Assembly: GCA_018064305.1 (NCBI GenBank)
Contig: JAGHVP010000138.1
Coordinates: 1 to 13,479, forward strand
From: Candidatus Equibacterium intestinale
Lineage (GTDB): Bacteria; Bacteroidota; Bacteroidia; Bacteroidales; UBA932
Direction: 5' to 3'
DNA: 13,479 nucleotides
A program made the translations under genes and the position numbers. Under the pieces are notes generated by a model. The model was not told where the DNA came from. It saw only the letters and a list, made by a program, of their open reading frames with translations, and did not search any database. Positions 1 through 8,500 of this stretch are shown piece after piece (position 1 is the stretch's first letter; the number at the start of each line of letters is the position of its first letter).

Positions 1-1247
1 TCTATGAAGTGAGGTTCAAGAACACCCGCAAGATGGTGTACCGCAACGATACCGGGCAGAATCTGAAACAGGGCGACCTGGTGGTTGTAGAGGCCGTCAC
101 CGGACATGACCTTGGCATCGTCACACTCGAAGGTGCCGTGGTACTGCGCCAGCTGGCCCGCCACAAGATCAATCCCGAGACAGCCCAGTTCAGAAAGATA
201 TACCGCAAGGCAAAACCGCTGGATGTAGAGCGCTGGCAGGAGGCTATCGCCCGCGAGCACAGCACCATGATACGTGCCCGCCAGCTTGCCGACCGCCTTG
301 GCCTGCAGATGAAGATAGGTGACGTAGAGTTTCAGGGAGACGGGTCGAAGGCCATCTTCTACTATATTGCAGACGAGCGTGTGGACTTCCGCCAGCTCAT
401 CAAGGACTTCGCAGAAGAGTTCCATATCCGCATCGAGATGAAGCAGATCGGTGCCCGCCAGGAGGCAGGCCTGATAGGCGGAATAGGTGTGTGCGGACGC
501 CCCCTCTGCTGCTCGCAGTTCATGGCAGACTTCAAGTCTATCACCACACAGGCCGCGCGCTGCCAGGACCTCTCGCTCAACCCGCAGAAACTGGCCGGTC
601 AGTGCAGCAAGCTCAAATGCTGCATCAACTATGAGGCTTCTGTATATATCGACAGCCATAGGAACCTTCCCGATGTCCGCGAACCGCTCGAGTTCAAGGA
701 CGGCCAGGCATATCTGGTAAAGACAGATGTGCTTGCAGGCACTATGTGGTTCTCTTACGACAAGGGTAACATGGCCAACATGTTCCCTCTCACAGCCGCA
801 CAGGTGCGCGAAATCAAAGAGATGAACCGCCGCGGCAGCAAGGGCGACCAGGTGCTGGAGAATGCGGCGAAGGGCGATTCCGAGCCTGAATTCGTGACAG
901 CTGTGGGCGACGACAGCATCTCACGCTTCGACGAGGCCCGCAAGAGCAACCGCCGCCGCAAGCAGCGCGGAGAAAGGCATGGTGGCGAACGCAGGGCAGA
1001 AGAAGGCAGCTCTGAAGGCGGTAAGTCTGAAGAGCGCAGGCAGAATGAGCACAGGCGCGAAGACCGCAGGCCTGAAAAGCAGCAGGAAGGCAGGAACGAC
1101 AGGCAGCAGGAGGGCAAGGGTGAAAACCGCCCTGAGCGCCACGGCGACGAGCGCCGCCGCGACAACCGTGACCACCACAGGCACCACGGCGGAGAAAACC
1201 GTACGAAAGAGCAACCAGCACACAAGCCGCAGAATGAGAGCAATTAG
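1..1247 (+). CDS. ricT: RicT-family PSP1-domain iron-sulfur protein, 5' end missing
   Basis: The reading frame is open to the left edge (codons begin at position 3), so the GTG at 9 is probably not the real start and the N-terminus lies outside the window. Counting from that GTG, residues about 60-230 form the PSP1 domain. It carries the cysteine pattern of RicT/YaaT proteins: CGRPLCC at 162-168, a lone Cys185, Cys199 and Cys204-205 in CSKLKCC, followed by INYE. In Bacillus, RicT joins RicA and RicF in a complex that binds Fe-S clusters and affects RNA processing; the partners in Bacteroidota are not evident here. Residues about 310-412 form a low-complexity tail rich in Arg, Glu, Gly, His and Gln, predicted disordered and possibly RNA-binding (inference). 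The gene leads an operon-like string with gldH and trmB. Family assignment is firm; the cellular role is not. Confidence 0.9.
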   Translation, partial: YEVRFKNTRKMVYRNDTGQNLKQGDLVVVEAVTGHDLGIVTLEGAVVLRQLARHKINPETAQFRKIYRKAKPLDVERWQEAIAREHSTMIRARQLADRLGLQMKIGDVEFQGDGSKAIFYYIADERVDFRQLIKDFAEEFHIRIEMKQIGARQEAGLIGGIGVCGRPLCCSQFMADFKSITTQAARCQDLSLNPQKLAGQCSKLKCCINYEASVYIDSHRNLPDVREPLEFKDGQAYLVKTDVLAGTMWFSYDKGNMANMFPLTAAQVREIKEMNRRGSKGDQVLENAAKGDSEPEFVTAVGDDSISRFDEARKSNRRRKQRGERHGGERRAEEGSSEGGKSEERRQNEHRREDRRPEKQQEGRNDRQQEGKGENRPERHGDERRRDNRDHHRHHGGENRTKEQPAHKPQNESN

Positions 1248-1773
1248 CCGCCTGACCGCACTGCTTGCAGCCGTATGCCTCTGTGCAGTGTCGTGCAACA
1301 ACCCGTATGAGGATTTCAAGATCCACACCGGCCTCACACAGGAAGACCTTGCCATAGGTGTGAGCTTCGACTTCCCCATGGACAGCCTGCTCACCTACAC
1401 CACTGCAGTGGCGGCCCGCCTGGATATAAGCGACGGCAGCAAGAGTGCGCTGGACTTGCGCTTCAACATCATAAATCCATCTTTCGAATCGTTTGAAGAG
1501 ACTGTGTCGTTCCCTATTGTCACAGGACGCAGCCAGGTGGGATGCAATCCTGCAAAATTAGGCATCAGGTCGCGCCGCGCCGGACAGCTGCTCGACCAGC
1601 AGTGGGGCTGGCGCAAAGACATCAGCTGCGACACGGTGCCGGGGCGCTGGAGAGTGATAATATTCCCGGCCGACTCAACCGATGCCCGCATCATCAAAGC
1701 TCTGGGATTCACATATAAAGGAATTGGTACAAACGCGAATGATTCGCGCATGTACCAAATAAACGAAGAGTAA
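1234..1773 (+). CDS. gldH: GldH-like lipoprotein
   Basis: This is a 179-residue protein whose start is set by the signal peptide: MRAISR, a hydrophobic stretch, then a lipobox (AVSC) that makes Cys21 the lipidated residue. The mature part resembles GldH lipoproteins of Bacteroidota: an early segment with FDFPMDSLLTY, then a beta-rich middle, and near the end PGRWRVIIFPADSTDARII followed by ALGFTYKG, like the family's terminal block. In Flavobacterium, GldH is needed for gliding and type IX secretion, but many non-gliding Bacteroidales carry a homologue next to ricT, as here. The ATG lies inside the ricT tail, overlapping by 14 nt, which suggests translational coupling. The frame stays open upstream to 979, but that part is only the alternative frame of the ricT repeat-rich tail. 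The lipoprotein nature is clear; the GldH name rests on weak similarity plus gene order. Confidence 0.72.
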   Translation: MRAISRLTALLAAVCLCAVSCNNPYEDFKIHTGLTQEDLAIGVSFDFPMDSLLTYTTAVAARLDISDGSKSALDLRFNIINPSFESFEETVSFPIVTGRSQVGCNPAKLGIRSRRAGQLLDQQWGWRKDISCDTVPGRWRVIIFPADSTDARIIKALGFTYKGIGTNANDSRMYQINEE

Positions 1774-1774
1774 T

Positions 1775-2446
1775 ATGGGAAAAGACAAACTCAGGAAATT
1801 TGCCGAAAACGAAACTTTCACATGCCTCGTCCAGCCCGACAACGAAACAATGCTTGCCGGCGACCATCCTCTCAAGGGGCACTGGAACAGTGAAATATTC
1901 CATAACAGCAATCCCATAGTGCTGGAGCTCGGATGCGGAAAAGGTGAGTATACCATAGCCCTCGCACAGCGCAACCCCGATATCAACTACATAGGTGTCG
2001 ACATCAAGGGAGCGCGACTCTGGAAAGGGGCCAAGTTCGCCACCGAACACAATATGCCCAACGTGGCGTTCCTGCGCACCCGCATAGACTTCATCAAAGC
2101 CATCTTCGGAGAAAACGAAGTGAGTGAGATCTGGGTCACTTTCGCCGACCCTCAGCCTAAGCGCCCCAACAAGCGCCTCACCTCCCCCATCTTCCTGGAC
2201 CGCTACCGCACCTTCATGAAGCACGACGGTATAGTGAACCTCAAGACCGACAGCCTGCTGCTGCACGAATATACAGTGGAGGTGGCAAACGGGCAGGGTC
2301 TGGAGATTATCGAGCAGAACGCCGACATCTACGGCACCGGACGCGTCACTGAAGACGACATCCTGAACGTGAAGACCTTCTACGAGCAGCAGTTCCTTGC
2401 CCAGGGCAAGCCCATCACCTACATGGCCTTCAGGCTGAACAAGTAA
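1775..2446 (+). CDS. trmB: tRNA (guanine-N7-)-methyltransferase TrmB
   Basis: The 223-residue product is a class I SAM-dependent methyltransferase that makes m7G46 in the variable loop of tRNAs. The SAM-binding glycine motif LELGCGKGEYT lies at residues 50-60, followed by the acidic end of strand 2 (GVDIKG, 74-79). The family signature FADPQPKRPNKR (123-134) corresponds to FPDPWPKxxxNKRR in E. coli, with Gln in place of Trp. LKTD at 156-159 matches the conserved TD motif. Length is normal for the family. The ATG follows the gldH stop by 1 nt, so it is probably the last gene of the ricT-gldH-trmB transcript. It converges with the minus-strand lipoprotein gene, whose stop is 30 nt away, and no obvious hairpin terminator separates them. 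Confidence 0.96.
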   Translation: MGKDKLRKFAENETFTCLVQPDNETMLAGDHPLKGHWNSEIFHNSNPIVLELGCGKGEYTIALAQRNPDINYIGVDIKGARLWKGAKFATEHNMPNVAFLRTRIDFIKAIFGENEVSEIWVTFADPQPKRPNKRLTSPIFLDRYRTFMKHDGIVNLKTDSLLLHEYTVEVANGQGLEIIEQNADIYGTGRVTEDDILNVKTFYEQQFLAQGKPITYMAFRLNK

Positions 2447-2476
2447 GAAGGTCTCATTTTGACATGTGACGGCAGG

Positions 2477-3262
2477 TTACTGGAGCAACGAAATCTTCTC
2501 CTGGACGCCGGCTATTCTGGCCTCAGCGTCGGGATGACCCTGACGGAGAGCTTCCCGATAGAAAGTGATGGACTTCTCGTAGATTCCCTTACGATAGTCG
2601 GTCACAGATGCGCGGTCTTTCTTTCCCTTGATGGTGAAGTCGCCACCATCCGCCAGACTTTCAAACTCCAACCCAGCCTCATACAGAAGACGGGTCTGCC
2701 TCCTGACTATTTCATCCAGCTGGTTTTTCTGGCTCAGGATGAGATCGTTCTGTTTCTTGAGGTTTTCCTGCTGATTCAGAATCGTATCTTTCTGAGTCTC
2801 AATGGTGGCACTCTGTTCGCCGACCACCTTCTTCAGCTGCTCAATTTCCTGTTCCTGATTGGCAATAGTCTGCCTGAGAGTCTTAATGGTGGATGTGGCG
2901 ATGGCAAGGTCCTTGTTGAGCTTCCTTGCCTGCTGCGCCTCCTTCTCCAGCCGGTCTATGCGCTCCTTGATGGACTGGATGTTGTCTGATATCCTGTCTG
3001 CCTGAGACTCTTCGGCAACGCCGTTCTCAATGTTGAGCTGAAGGCTCAGCGTCTGGCAGTTGATGGTCGACAATTCTTCAAGTATTGAGTTCAGTTCCTC
3101 GTTCTGCGCGGCGTAGTTCTCCTGCATCGCTTTGAGTGACTCTTTCAGTTCCTGGTTTTCCTGTTCAGAGGCATCCAGAACCTCTTTCTTTACAAGCTTA
3201 CCACAAGAGGTAAGAACCATGGCGAGTAAAGCGCCAATGATGATTAATCTGCTATTTTTCAT
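2477..3262 (-). CDS. coiled-coil lipoprotein of unknown function
   Basis: I do not recognise this 261-residue protein. The start at 3262 gives MKNSRL, a hydrophobic segment and a good lipobox (LTSC), so Cys20 should be lipidated; in-frame codons upstream only overlap the polyprenyl synthase gene. Residues about 30-190 are rich in Glu, Gln, Lys, Leu and Ile with heptad spacing, including the run ANQEQEIEQLKK at 134-145, and should form one or two long coiled coils. After this comes a short globular end (about 195-261) with a helical hairpin that looks like a single TPR/Sel1-type unit (YEKSITFYREAL, then a second helix). I considered the Cbp1-type collagen-binding coiled-coil lipoproteins of Bacteroides, but their C-terminal signature is not visible. 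It is the last gene of the trxA operon, 25 nt after the polyprenyl synthase. An envelope scaffold role is only a guess. Confidence 0.85.
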   Translation of the reverse strand: MKNSRLIIIGALLAMVLTSCGKLVKKEVLDASEQENQELKESLKAMQENYAAQNEELNSILEELSTINCQTLSLQLNIENGVAEESQADRISDNIQSIKERIDRLEKEAQQARKLNKDLAIATSTIKTLRQTIANQEQEIEQLKKVVGEQSATIETQKDTILNQQENLKKQNDLILSQKNQLDEIVRRQTRLLYEAGLEFESLADGGDFTIKGKKDRASVTDYRKGIYEKSITFYREALRQGHPDAEARIAGVQEKISLLQ

Positions 3263-3287
3263 ATGGTATTTTTTTGGATGAAAAGAT

Positions 3288-4244
3288 TCAGACTTTTCGG
3301 AAAGAGAGACTGTCTGCAAGAACCGATAATATCTCTTTTGCTCTGCACCCGGCAAACGGCGAAAGGGCCTCGATAGCCTTTGAAGTGTGCTCTTCAAGGA
3401 TATTCTGGGCATATTCGATGCCGCCGTTGTCGCGCACGAACTCAAGCATGCCATCGTACTGTCCATTCTCTATGCGTGCCACAATATCGGCACGGGCGGC
3501 AGCACCAGCATTTTCGAAAGCACCAAGAAGCGGAAGGGTGATCTTGCGCTCACGCACATCCTGAAGCACAGGCTTGCCGATTGCAAGCTCTGGTGAATAG
3601 TCCAGGATATCATCGCGCATCTGGAAGGCCAGCCCCAGATAGCGTGCATATTCGCGCAGTTTTTCAAAAGGTTCCGGCGGGCAGTTCACAGAGTGTGCAC
3701 CGCACATCACAGAAACCATGAACAGGCTGGCCGTCTTGCGGGTGATGATCTGTATATAATCATCGTAGCAGGTATCCATGGCGGCAGCCTTCTCAATCTG
3801 AATCATCTCCCCTTCTGCAAGATCATTCAGGCAATTTGAGAAATAACGGATTACCTCCCGGTCGTCACCTTCGGTAAGCAGGTCCACGGCACGCGAAAGC
3901 CAGTAGTCACCTATCAGCACAGAAGCAGTTGGAGATACCATAGCACTTACAGTGGGAGCCCCGCGGCGGACCGGGCTTTCGTCGGCCACATCATCGTGGA
4001 GCAGGGTGGCAGTATGTATCATCTCGCAGCTGGTGGCGAAACGGATGGTGTTTTCACGGCACTCACCTCCGCAGAGACGTGCCGCAAGCATACAAAGCAA
4101 AGGGCGCAGCTGCTTTCCGCTGCGCTCTGTAAGATAACCGTTGATTTTGTTGAGGATGTCAACACGCGACAAGAGCTGGCTCTGAAGCAGACTGGTGAAT
4201 TTCTGCCAGTCATCTGCCAGATATGCCTTCGCCGCCTCGATCAT
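3288..4244 (-). CDS. trans-polyprenyl diphosphate synthase (IspB-like)
   Basis: The 318-residue enzyme extends allylic diphosphates with isopentenyl diphosphate. It shows GKQLRP at 43-48, the first aspartate-rich motif DDVAD at 84-88, KTASLF at 170-175, the second aspartate-rich motif DDILD at 211-215 and a GKPVLQDVRERKITLPLL-type block at 223-240. The residues 4 and 5 positions before the first motif are Thr80 and Ala79. Small residues there usually mean a long product, so a menaquinone side-chain synthase (heptaprenyl to nonaprenyl) is more likely than a farnesyl synthase. The segment after RRGAPTV reads SAMVSPTASVL, whereas most homologues have an NAxWGN-like sequence. The ATG is 3 nt past the stop of the upstream outer-membrane protein gene, indicating one transcript. 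Function is secure; chain length is inferred. Confidence 0.93.
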   Translation of the reverse strand: MIEAAKAYLADDWQKFTSLLQSQLLSRVDILNKINGYLTERSGKQLRPLLCMLAARLCGGECRENTIRFATSCEMIHTATLLHDDVADESPVRRGAPTVSAMVSPTASVLIGDYWLSRAVDLLTEGDDREVIRYFSNCLNDLAEGEMIQIEKAAAMDTCYDDYIQIITRKTASLFMVSVMCGAHSVNCPPEPFEKLREYARYLGLAFQMRDDILDYSPELAIGKPVLQDVRERKITLPLLGAFENAGAAARADIVARIENGQYDGMLEFVRDNGGIEYAQNILEEHTSKAIEALSPFAGCRAKEILSVLADSLSFRKV

Positions 4245-4247
4245 ATT

Positions 4248-4892
4248 CTACAGGAAAATTGCAAGAGACAGCTGCAGGCATGTGGCATTCTTGCGCTCGA
4301 TGCCCTGTATCTTTGCAGCATACGCCTCAAGGTTGGCTACATATCCGAAATTCCAGTCGTAAGACACAGCTACCTGCACCCTGTTGAAGATGTCCACTCC
4401 GCCGCCAAGCCCCAGACCATATGCGATACGGCTGGGATCAGTGGCGAAATCGAGCATTCTGCGCCCGACTTCGGTATCACCGTGCACTTTGCTGGAAAAA
4501 TCATAGCCGACATAGGGAGAAACCTGCAGGAAAGGGCGGAAGATCACAAAGTCTATCCCCCACTGCACTGCAGGAGCTAACCTGAGATAACCCATACGCC
4601 AGGCTGTGGCGTCGTCTACGGTGGTGCCGCAGATGTTGTAGAGCAGTTCCGGCTGGAGCTTGAATCCATTCCAGGAGTCTGTCTGGTAGCCGACGCCTAC
4701 ATTGAAACCTGTGTATGTTGCAAAATATGTCTTGCTGAAAACTTCAGACACAGCGGTAGCTATGTCTGTATTGAGGTCAAGATTGGAGTTACTCATACCG
4801 GCTTTGATAAGCCAGTCGCCTTCTGCACTTGCCTGGAAGGCAGCGCCAAGAGACAACAGCAATGCCATTGCCGATGCGATAATCCTTTTCAT
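4248..4892 (-). CDS. small outer-membrane beta-barrel protein
   Basis: This 214-residue protein begins with a Sec signal peptide (MKRIIA, hydrophobic core, cleavage predicted after ASA at residue 23). The mature chain alternates hydrophobic/aromatic and polar residues in short strands separated by turns (for example LQPELLYNI, FLQVSPYVGYDF, IAYGLGLGGGVDI, VQVAVSYDWNFGY). It ends in a beta-strand with a terminal hydrophobic pair (LSLAIFL). Together these fit an 8- to 10-stranded outer-membrane barrel of the PorT/OMP_b-brl type common in Bacteroidota. No enzyme motif is visible and I assign no specific role. It lies 12 nt after trxA and 3 nt before the polyprenyl synthase gene, in the same operon. 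Confidence 0.82.
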   Translation of the reverse strand: MKRIIASAMALLLSLGAAFQASAEGDWLIKAGMSNSNLDLNTDIATAVSEVFSKTYFATYTGFNVGVGYQTDSWNGFKLQPELLYNICGTTVDDATAWRMGYLRLAPAVQWGIDFVIFRPFLQVSPYVGYDFSSKVHGDTEVGRRMLDFATDPSRIAYGLGLGGGVDIFNRVQVAVSYDWNFGYVANLEAYAAKIQGIERKNATCLQLSLAIFL

Positions 4893-4904
4893 GACTGAAG
4901 AATA

Positions 4905-5216
4905 TTACAGGAGAGATTCCACCTTCTCAACGATGGCTGCCTTGGGGTTGGCACCCACGAGACGGTCTGCCAGCGCGCCGTCCTTGAAGAAGAGGAGTGT
5001 GGGGATGTTGCGCACACCATACTCCATAGGAAGGTCCACTGCATCGTCGACATTGCATTTGCCCACGATTACGCGGCCTTCATATTCAGCTGCAACCTCG
5101 TCTACCAGAGGAGCGATAGCGCGGCAGGGACCGCACCATGTTGCCCAGAAATCAACAAGCATGGGCTTGCCTTCTGCCAATAACTCTTTGAAGTTTGAAT
5201 CTGTTATCTCTACCAT
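4905..5216 (-). CDS. trxA: thioredoxin
   Basis: A 103-residue, single-domain cytosolic thioredoxin that reduces protein disulfides using electrons from thioredoxin reductase. The redox site is WCGPC at residues 27-31, preceded by the usual VDFWAT strand, and the cis-proline is Pro72 in NIPTL. FFKDG (76-80) and a terminal amphipathic helix complete the fold. There is no signal peptide, so this is not one of the periplasmic TlpA-type proteins. It is the first gene of the operon that continues with the outer-membrane barrel, polyprenyl synthase and coiled-coil lipoprotein genes. The promoter at 5243-5272 leaves a leader of roughly 20 nt. Confidence 0.97.
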   Translation of the reverse strand: MVEITDSNFKELLAEGKPMLVDFWATWCGPCRAIAPLVDEVAAEYEGRVIVGKCNVDDAVDLPMEYGVRNIPTLLFFKDGALADRLVGANPKAAIVEKVESLL

Positions 5217-5242
5217 GATCTGAAATTTTATGTTATGTCTTA

Positions 5243-5272
5243 CAAATTTAAATATAAATATGGAATTGTCAA
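5243..5272 (-). promoter_or_regulatory. Bacteroidetes-type promoter for the trxA operon
   Basis: On the minus strand TTG (5272-5270) is followed by exactly 19 nt and then TAAATTTG (5250-5243). This matches the primary-sigma consensus of Bacteroidota (-33 TTG, -7 TAnnTTTG). It lies 26 nt upstream of the trxA ATG in an AT-rich stretch that stands out from the GC-rich flanks, and its -33 element is only 10 nt past the stop of the efflux operon's last gene. trxA therefore has its own promoter, although read-through from the efflux operon is possible because no terminator hairpin is seen between them. Confidence 0.75.
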
Positions 5273-5282
5273 GCGCCGGATG

Positions 5283-5576
5283 TTACACCGTCTGCTCGAT
5301 ATTCCAGGTGAATGCACGCACACCCACTTCCTTGTTCCTGAGGTCCAGCTTCCTGACTGTATTGAGAAGTTCCTCTACGCGGTCGTCATCCACGACAGTG
5401 ATGACAGCCGAGTTCATCTCGGGCCAGGTATGGGTGCCGCGGCGGGGCTCACCGCCGTTGGTGCCCCTTCCCTGCACATTCTCGAAGAATGTGAAACCGG
5501 AAATCCTGAGCTCGTCGAGCATATATTCCACGCGCTCTGTGTTCGCCTGGTTGAATACAATAAATACTGCTTTCAT
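5283..5576 (-). CDS. PII-like transporter-associated protein (PG0541 type)
   Basis: A 97-residue cytosolic protein without signal peptide or membrane segment. The pattern KAVFIVFNQANTERVEYML, then a second strand with GFTFFENVQG, a Gly/Arg-rich loop (QGRGTNGGEPRRG, about residues 35-47), then SAVITVVDDDRVEELL and a final strand, fits the ferredoxin-like fold of PII signal proteins with the loop in the T-loop position. In Porphyromonas gingivalis a small protein of this kind (PG0541) follows the RND efflux genes PG0538-PG0540, and the same order occurs here. The start at 5576 is 4 nt after the pump stop codon, so the two are probably translated together; the frame open upstream to 5693 lies inside the pump gene. 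A role in sensing a small molecule and modulating the pump is an inference; no ligand can be named. Confidence 0.8.
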   Translation of the reverse strand: MKAVFIVFNQANTERVEYMLDELRISGFTFFENVQGRGTNGGEPRRGTHTWPEMNSAVITVVDDDRVEELLNTVRKLDLRNKEVGVRAFTWNIEQTV

Positions 5577-5580
5577 ATCT

Positions 5581-8500
5581 CTATTCCTCCTCGTCGGTTG
5601 ACAGTTGCATGAAAATATATTCCTTACGTTTCTTCTCCTGCTCGGCACGCTCGCTGTTGCGGCAGAGCACTGCATAGAATACAGGTACCACAATCAATGT
5701 GATGAATGTAGACACCAGCAGACCGCCTATGACCACAATACCCATAGGGCGCCACATCTCGGATCCTTCACCGTTGCTCAATGCCATAGGCACCATACCG
5801 AGCACTGTGGTGAGAGCTGTCATGAGCACAGGACGCAGACGTGAACGGCCTGAAAGTGCGATAGCCTCCTTGAGGTCGTAACCGCGGTCACGCATGAGGT
5901 TGATGTAGTCTACCAGCACGATACCGTTCTTCACCACGATACCAACCAGCATTATCACACCCAGCGCACCGATAAGGTCGAGAGATGTGTTCGTTATCCA
6001 CAACGCCAGGATCACACCTGTGAGGGCGAACGGCAGGCTCATCATGATGATGAAAGGTTTCGAGAACGACTCGAACTGCGATGCCATCACCACATACACA
6101 AGCATGATGACCAGAAGAATCAGGCCTATCATGTCGCCGAACGTCTTCTGCTGGTCTTCATAGTCACCGGCAAGGACAGTGTTTACAGTGTTGGGCAGGC
6201 TCACCTGCGTCATTGCGCCTTCTATCTGCGCTGCCAGCTCGCCGAGCGAAACCTTATAGGGAGTTACGCTCACCTTCACATAACGCTGACGGTTCTTGCG
6301 CTCGATTGTAGGGGGTGCGAAGTAGTCTTCTACTGTAGCAACTTCACCCAGCTTCACAATCTTGCCGGTGGGTGTGGGGATGCTCATGTCGATGATGTCT
6401 GAGAGCGAGTTGCGGTCTTCTTCCTTCAGGCGGACCACGATGTCGTACTCGTCACCGTCTTCTTTCAGGTATCCCACTGTCTGGCCGCTCACACGGTTGC
6501 GGACGTATGTGGATACCGTTGCAGAACTGAGTCCGAGAGCCGAGGCTTTCTCCTTATCTACCGTTATCTTGAGCTCTGGACGGTCTTTGGCACGGCTGAT
6601 GATGACGTCACGCGCACCCTTGACATTGTTCTTGATGGCGTTCCTGATCTCTGTGGCAGCGATGTTGGTCTCGTCGAAGTCATATCCGTAGATTTCCACG
6701 TCCACGGTAGAGCTTGAGTTGCCCATACCGCCCGATACGGCGCAGCTTGAAGTGACGATTTCGGGATATTGTGCCAGCTCGCCGCGGATCACCTCAGCAA
6801 TCTCGAAGATAGAGCGTTCACGCTCGTTCTTCTTGTTGCAGACGATAGTCATCGAGATGGTGTTGTTGGTGGTGCTTCCCGCAAAGATTGCAGATGCACC
6901 GCTGTTGTCGTTGGTACCTGCAGTTGTGGCGATACGCTCCATCTCTGGCACAAGCTCTTTGATGCGGGCCTCGAGGGCGCGGGCAGTCTTGAGTGTCTGC
7001 TCGATGCGCGTACCGTTCTGCAGCTCGATGTTCACGCTGAGACGGCCGTTATCTGTCTGCTGCATGAAGTCTGTACCGATCTTGCCGTTGATTGCAGGAA
7101 GCAGCGATACAATGAACACTGCAAGTGCCACAATCAAAGTGGCGGCCTTGTGGCTGAGGCAGAAACGGAGCAGGCGTGCGTATGCATTATCGATCTTGTC
7201 AAGAAGGCCCACAACATATTTCTGATACCAGCCGTCGTTCTTCTCACAGTCTACCAGATGGCCTTTCTCATCCACCTTCACCTTGCGCGCCTTGAGGAGC
7301 TTCGATGAAAGCATAGGGGTGAGCGAGATTGCCACGATGGTTGATACAGACACCACGATGGTCACAATCCAGCCGAGTTCCTTGAAGAGGATACCTGCAA
7401 TTCCCTTGAGCATTGTAAGGGGGATGAACACTGCTGCGATTACCAGTGTGGTGGCGATTACGCTGACCCATACCTCGTTGGTTGCATAGATTGCCGCCTC
7501 GCGCGGGTTGCTGCCCCTTTCGATATGTTTGGTGATGTTTTCAAGCACCACGATGGCATCGTCCACCACCATACCGATTGCCACTGTAAGTGAGCAGAGC
7601 GAGATGATGTTGAGCGAGCTGCCTGTTGCCCAAAGGTATATGAATCCTGCTATCAATGCGATAGGGATTGTGACACTGATGATGAGTGTGGCTCTCCACT
7701 TGCCCAGGAAGAAGAACACCACCAGCACCACGAACAGCAGCGCGTAGAGGATTGATTCCTCAAGGGAGTTGATAGAGTCCTGTATCTCTTCAGAAGAGTC
7801 GAAGAGCATCTGGACGTCGATGTCGGAAGGGAGCCCCTTCTGTATCTTGGCCATCTCTTTCTGTGCGTCGCGGCAGATCTGTACTGTATTGGCACCGGAC
7901 TGCTTGGTGATCATCATGCGCACACCGTCGCGGCCGTTGATCTTCTCGTCCATCGAAAGGTCTTTGATAGTGTCCCTGACTGTGGCCACATCCTTCACGA
8001 ACACCTTCTGTCCGAGGGGTGTCACTGTCACCACGATGTCCTCTATCTCACGGCTCTCTGCATATTCGCTGCGCACCTCGAGGTTGTACTGCTCGCGGTC
8101 CATCTTCACAACGCCGCTCGAGAGGTTGAGGTTGTTGCTGCTGATTGCGGTGCCTATGGTCTCCAACGGAATGCCGAATGCATCCAGCTTCTGCTGGTCG
8201 ATATCCACATACACATAACGGTCGGGCGCACCTGATACAGAGATGTTACCGATACCGTCAACTCGGTTGAGCTGGGGAATCACCTCGTCGTTCAGGATCT
8301 TCTCCAGACCTGCGTAGCTCTCCTTTGCTGTGATGGCGTAGCCCATGATAGGCATCGCGCTTGAGCTGAACTTGAAGATGTAGGGGTTCATACAGCCCGA
8401 AGGCAGGTTGTCTTTCAGCATATCCACATAAGAGCGGATATCGTTCATCACTTCTGAAAGGTCGGTGCCCCATTCCATCTCCAGCATCACCATAGAGTAG

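Noticed and set aside
979..1233. N-terminal extension of the gldH frame
   Set aside because: It encodes only Lys/Ala/Thr-rich sequence from the shifted ricT tail; the signal peptide and lipobox fix the start at 1234.
755..1394. Three long overlapping minus-strand reading frames (170, 162 and 157 codons) opposite the ricT tail
   Set aside because: They arise from the purine-rich repetitive composition of the tail; their translations are Cys/Arg/Ser-rich without domain character, while the plus frame is continuous with a known domain.
2447..2476. Bidirectional terminator between trmB and the lipoprotein gene
   Set aside because: No inverted repeat with a T-run is present in these 30 nt.
2459..2989. 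176-codon plus-strand frame
   Set aside because: It is the reverse shadow of the coiled-coil lipoprotein, Leu-rich because of Gln/Glu/Lys codons on the other strand.
3263..3466. N-terminal extension of the coiled-coil lipoprotein
   Set aside because: It overlaps the polyprenyl synthase gene and would bury the lipoprotein signal peptide.
3996..4580. 194-codon plus-strand frame
   Set aside because: Antisense to the polyprenyl synthase and barrel genes, which both have clear motifs.
5577..5693. Earlier start for the PII-like protein
   Set aside because: The extra 39 residues lie inside the pump gene and precede the conserved MKAVFIVFNQ start.
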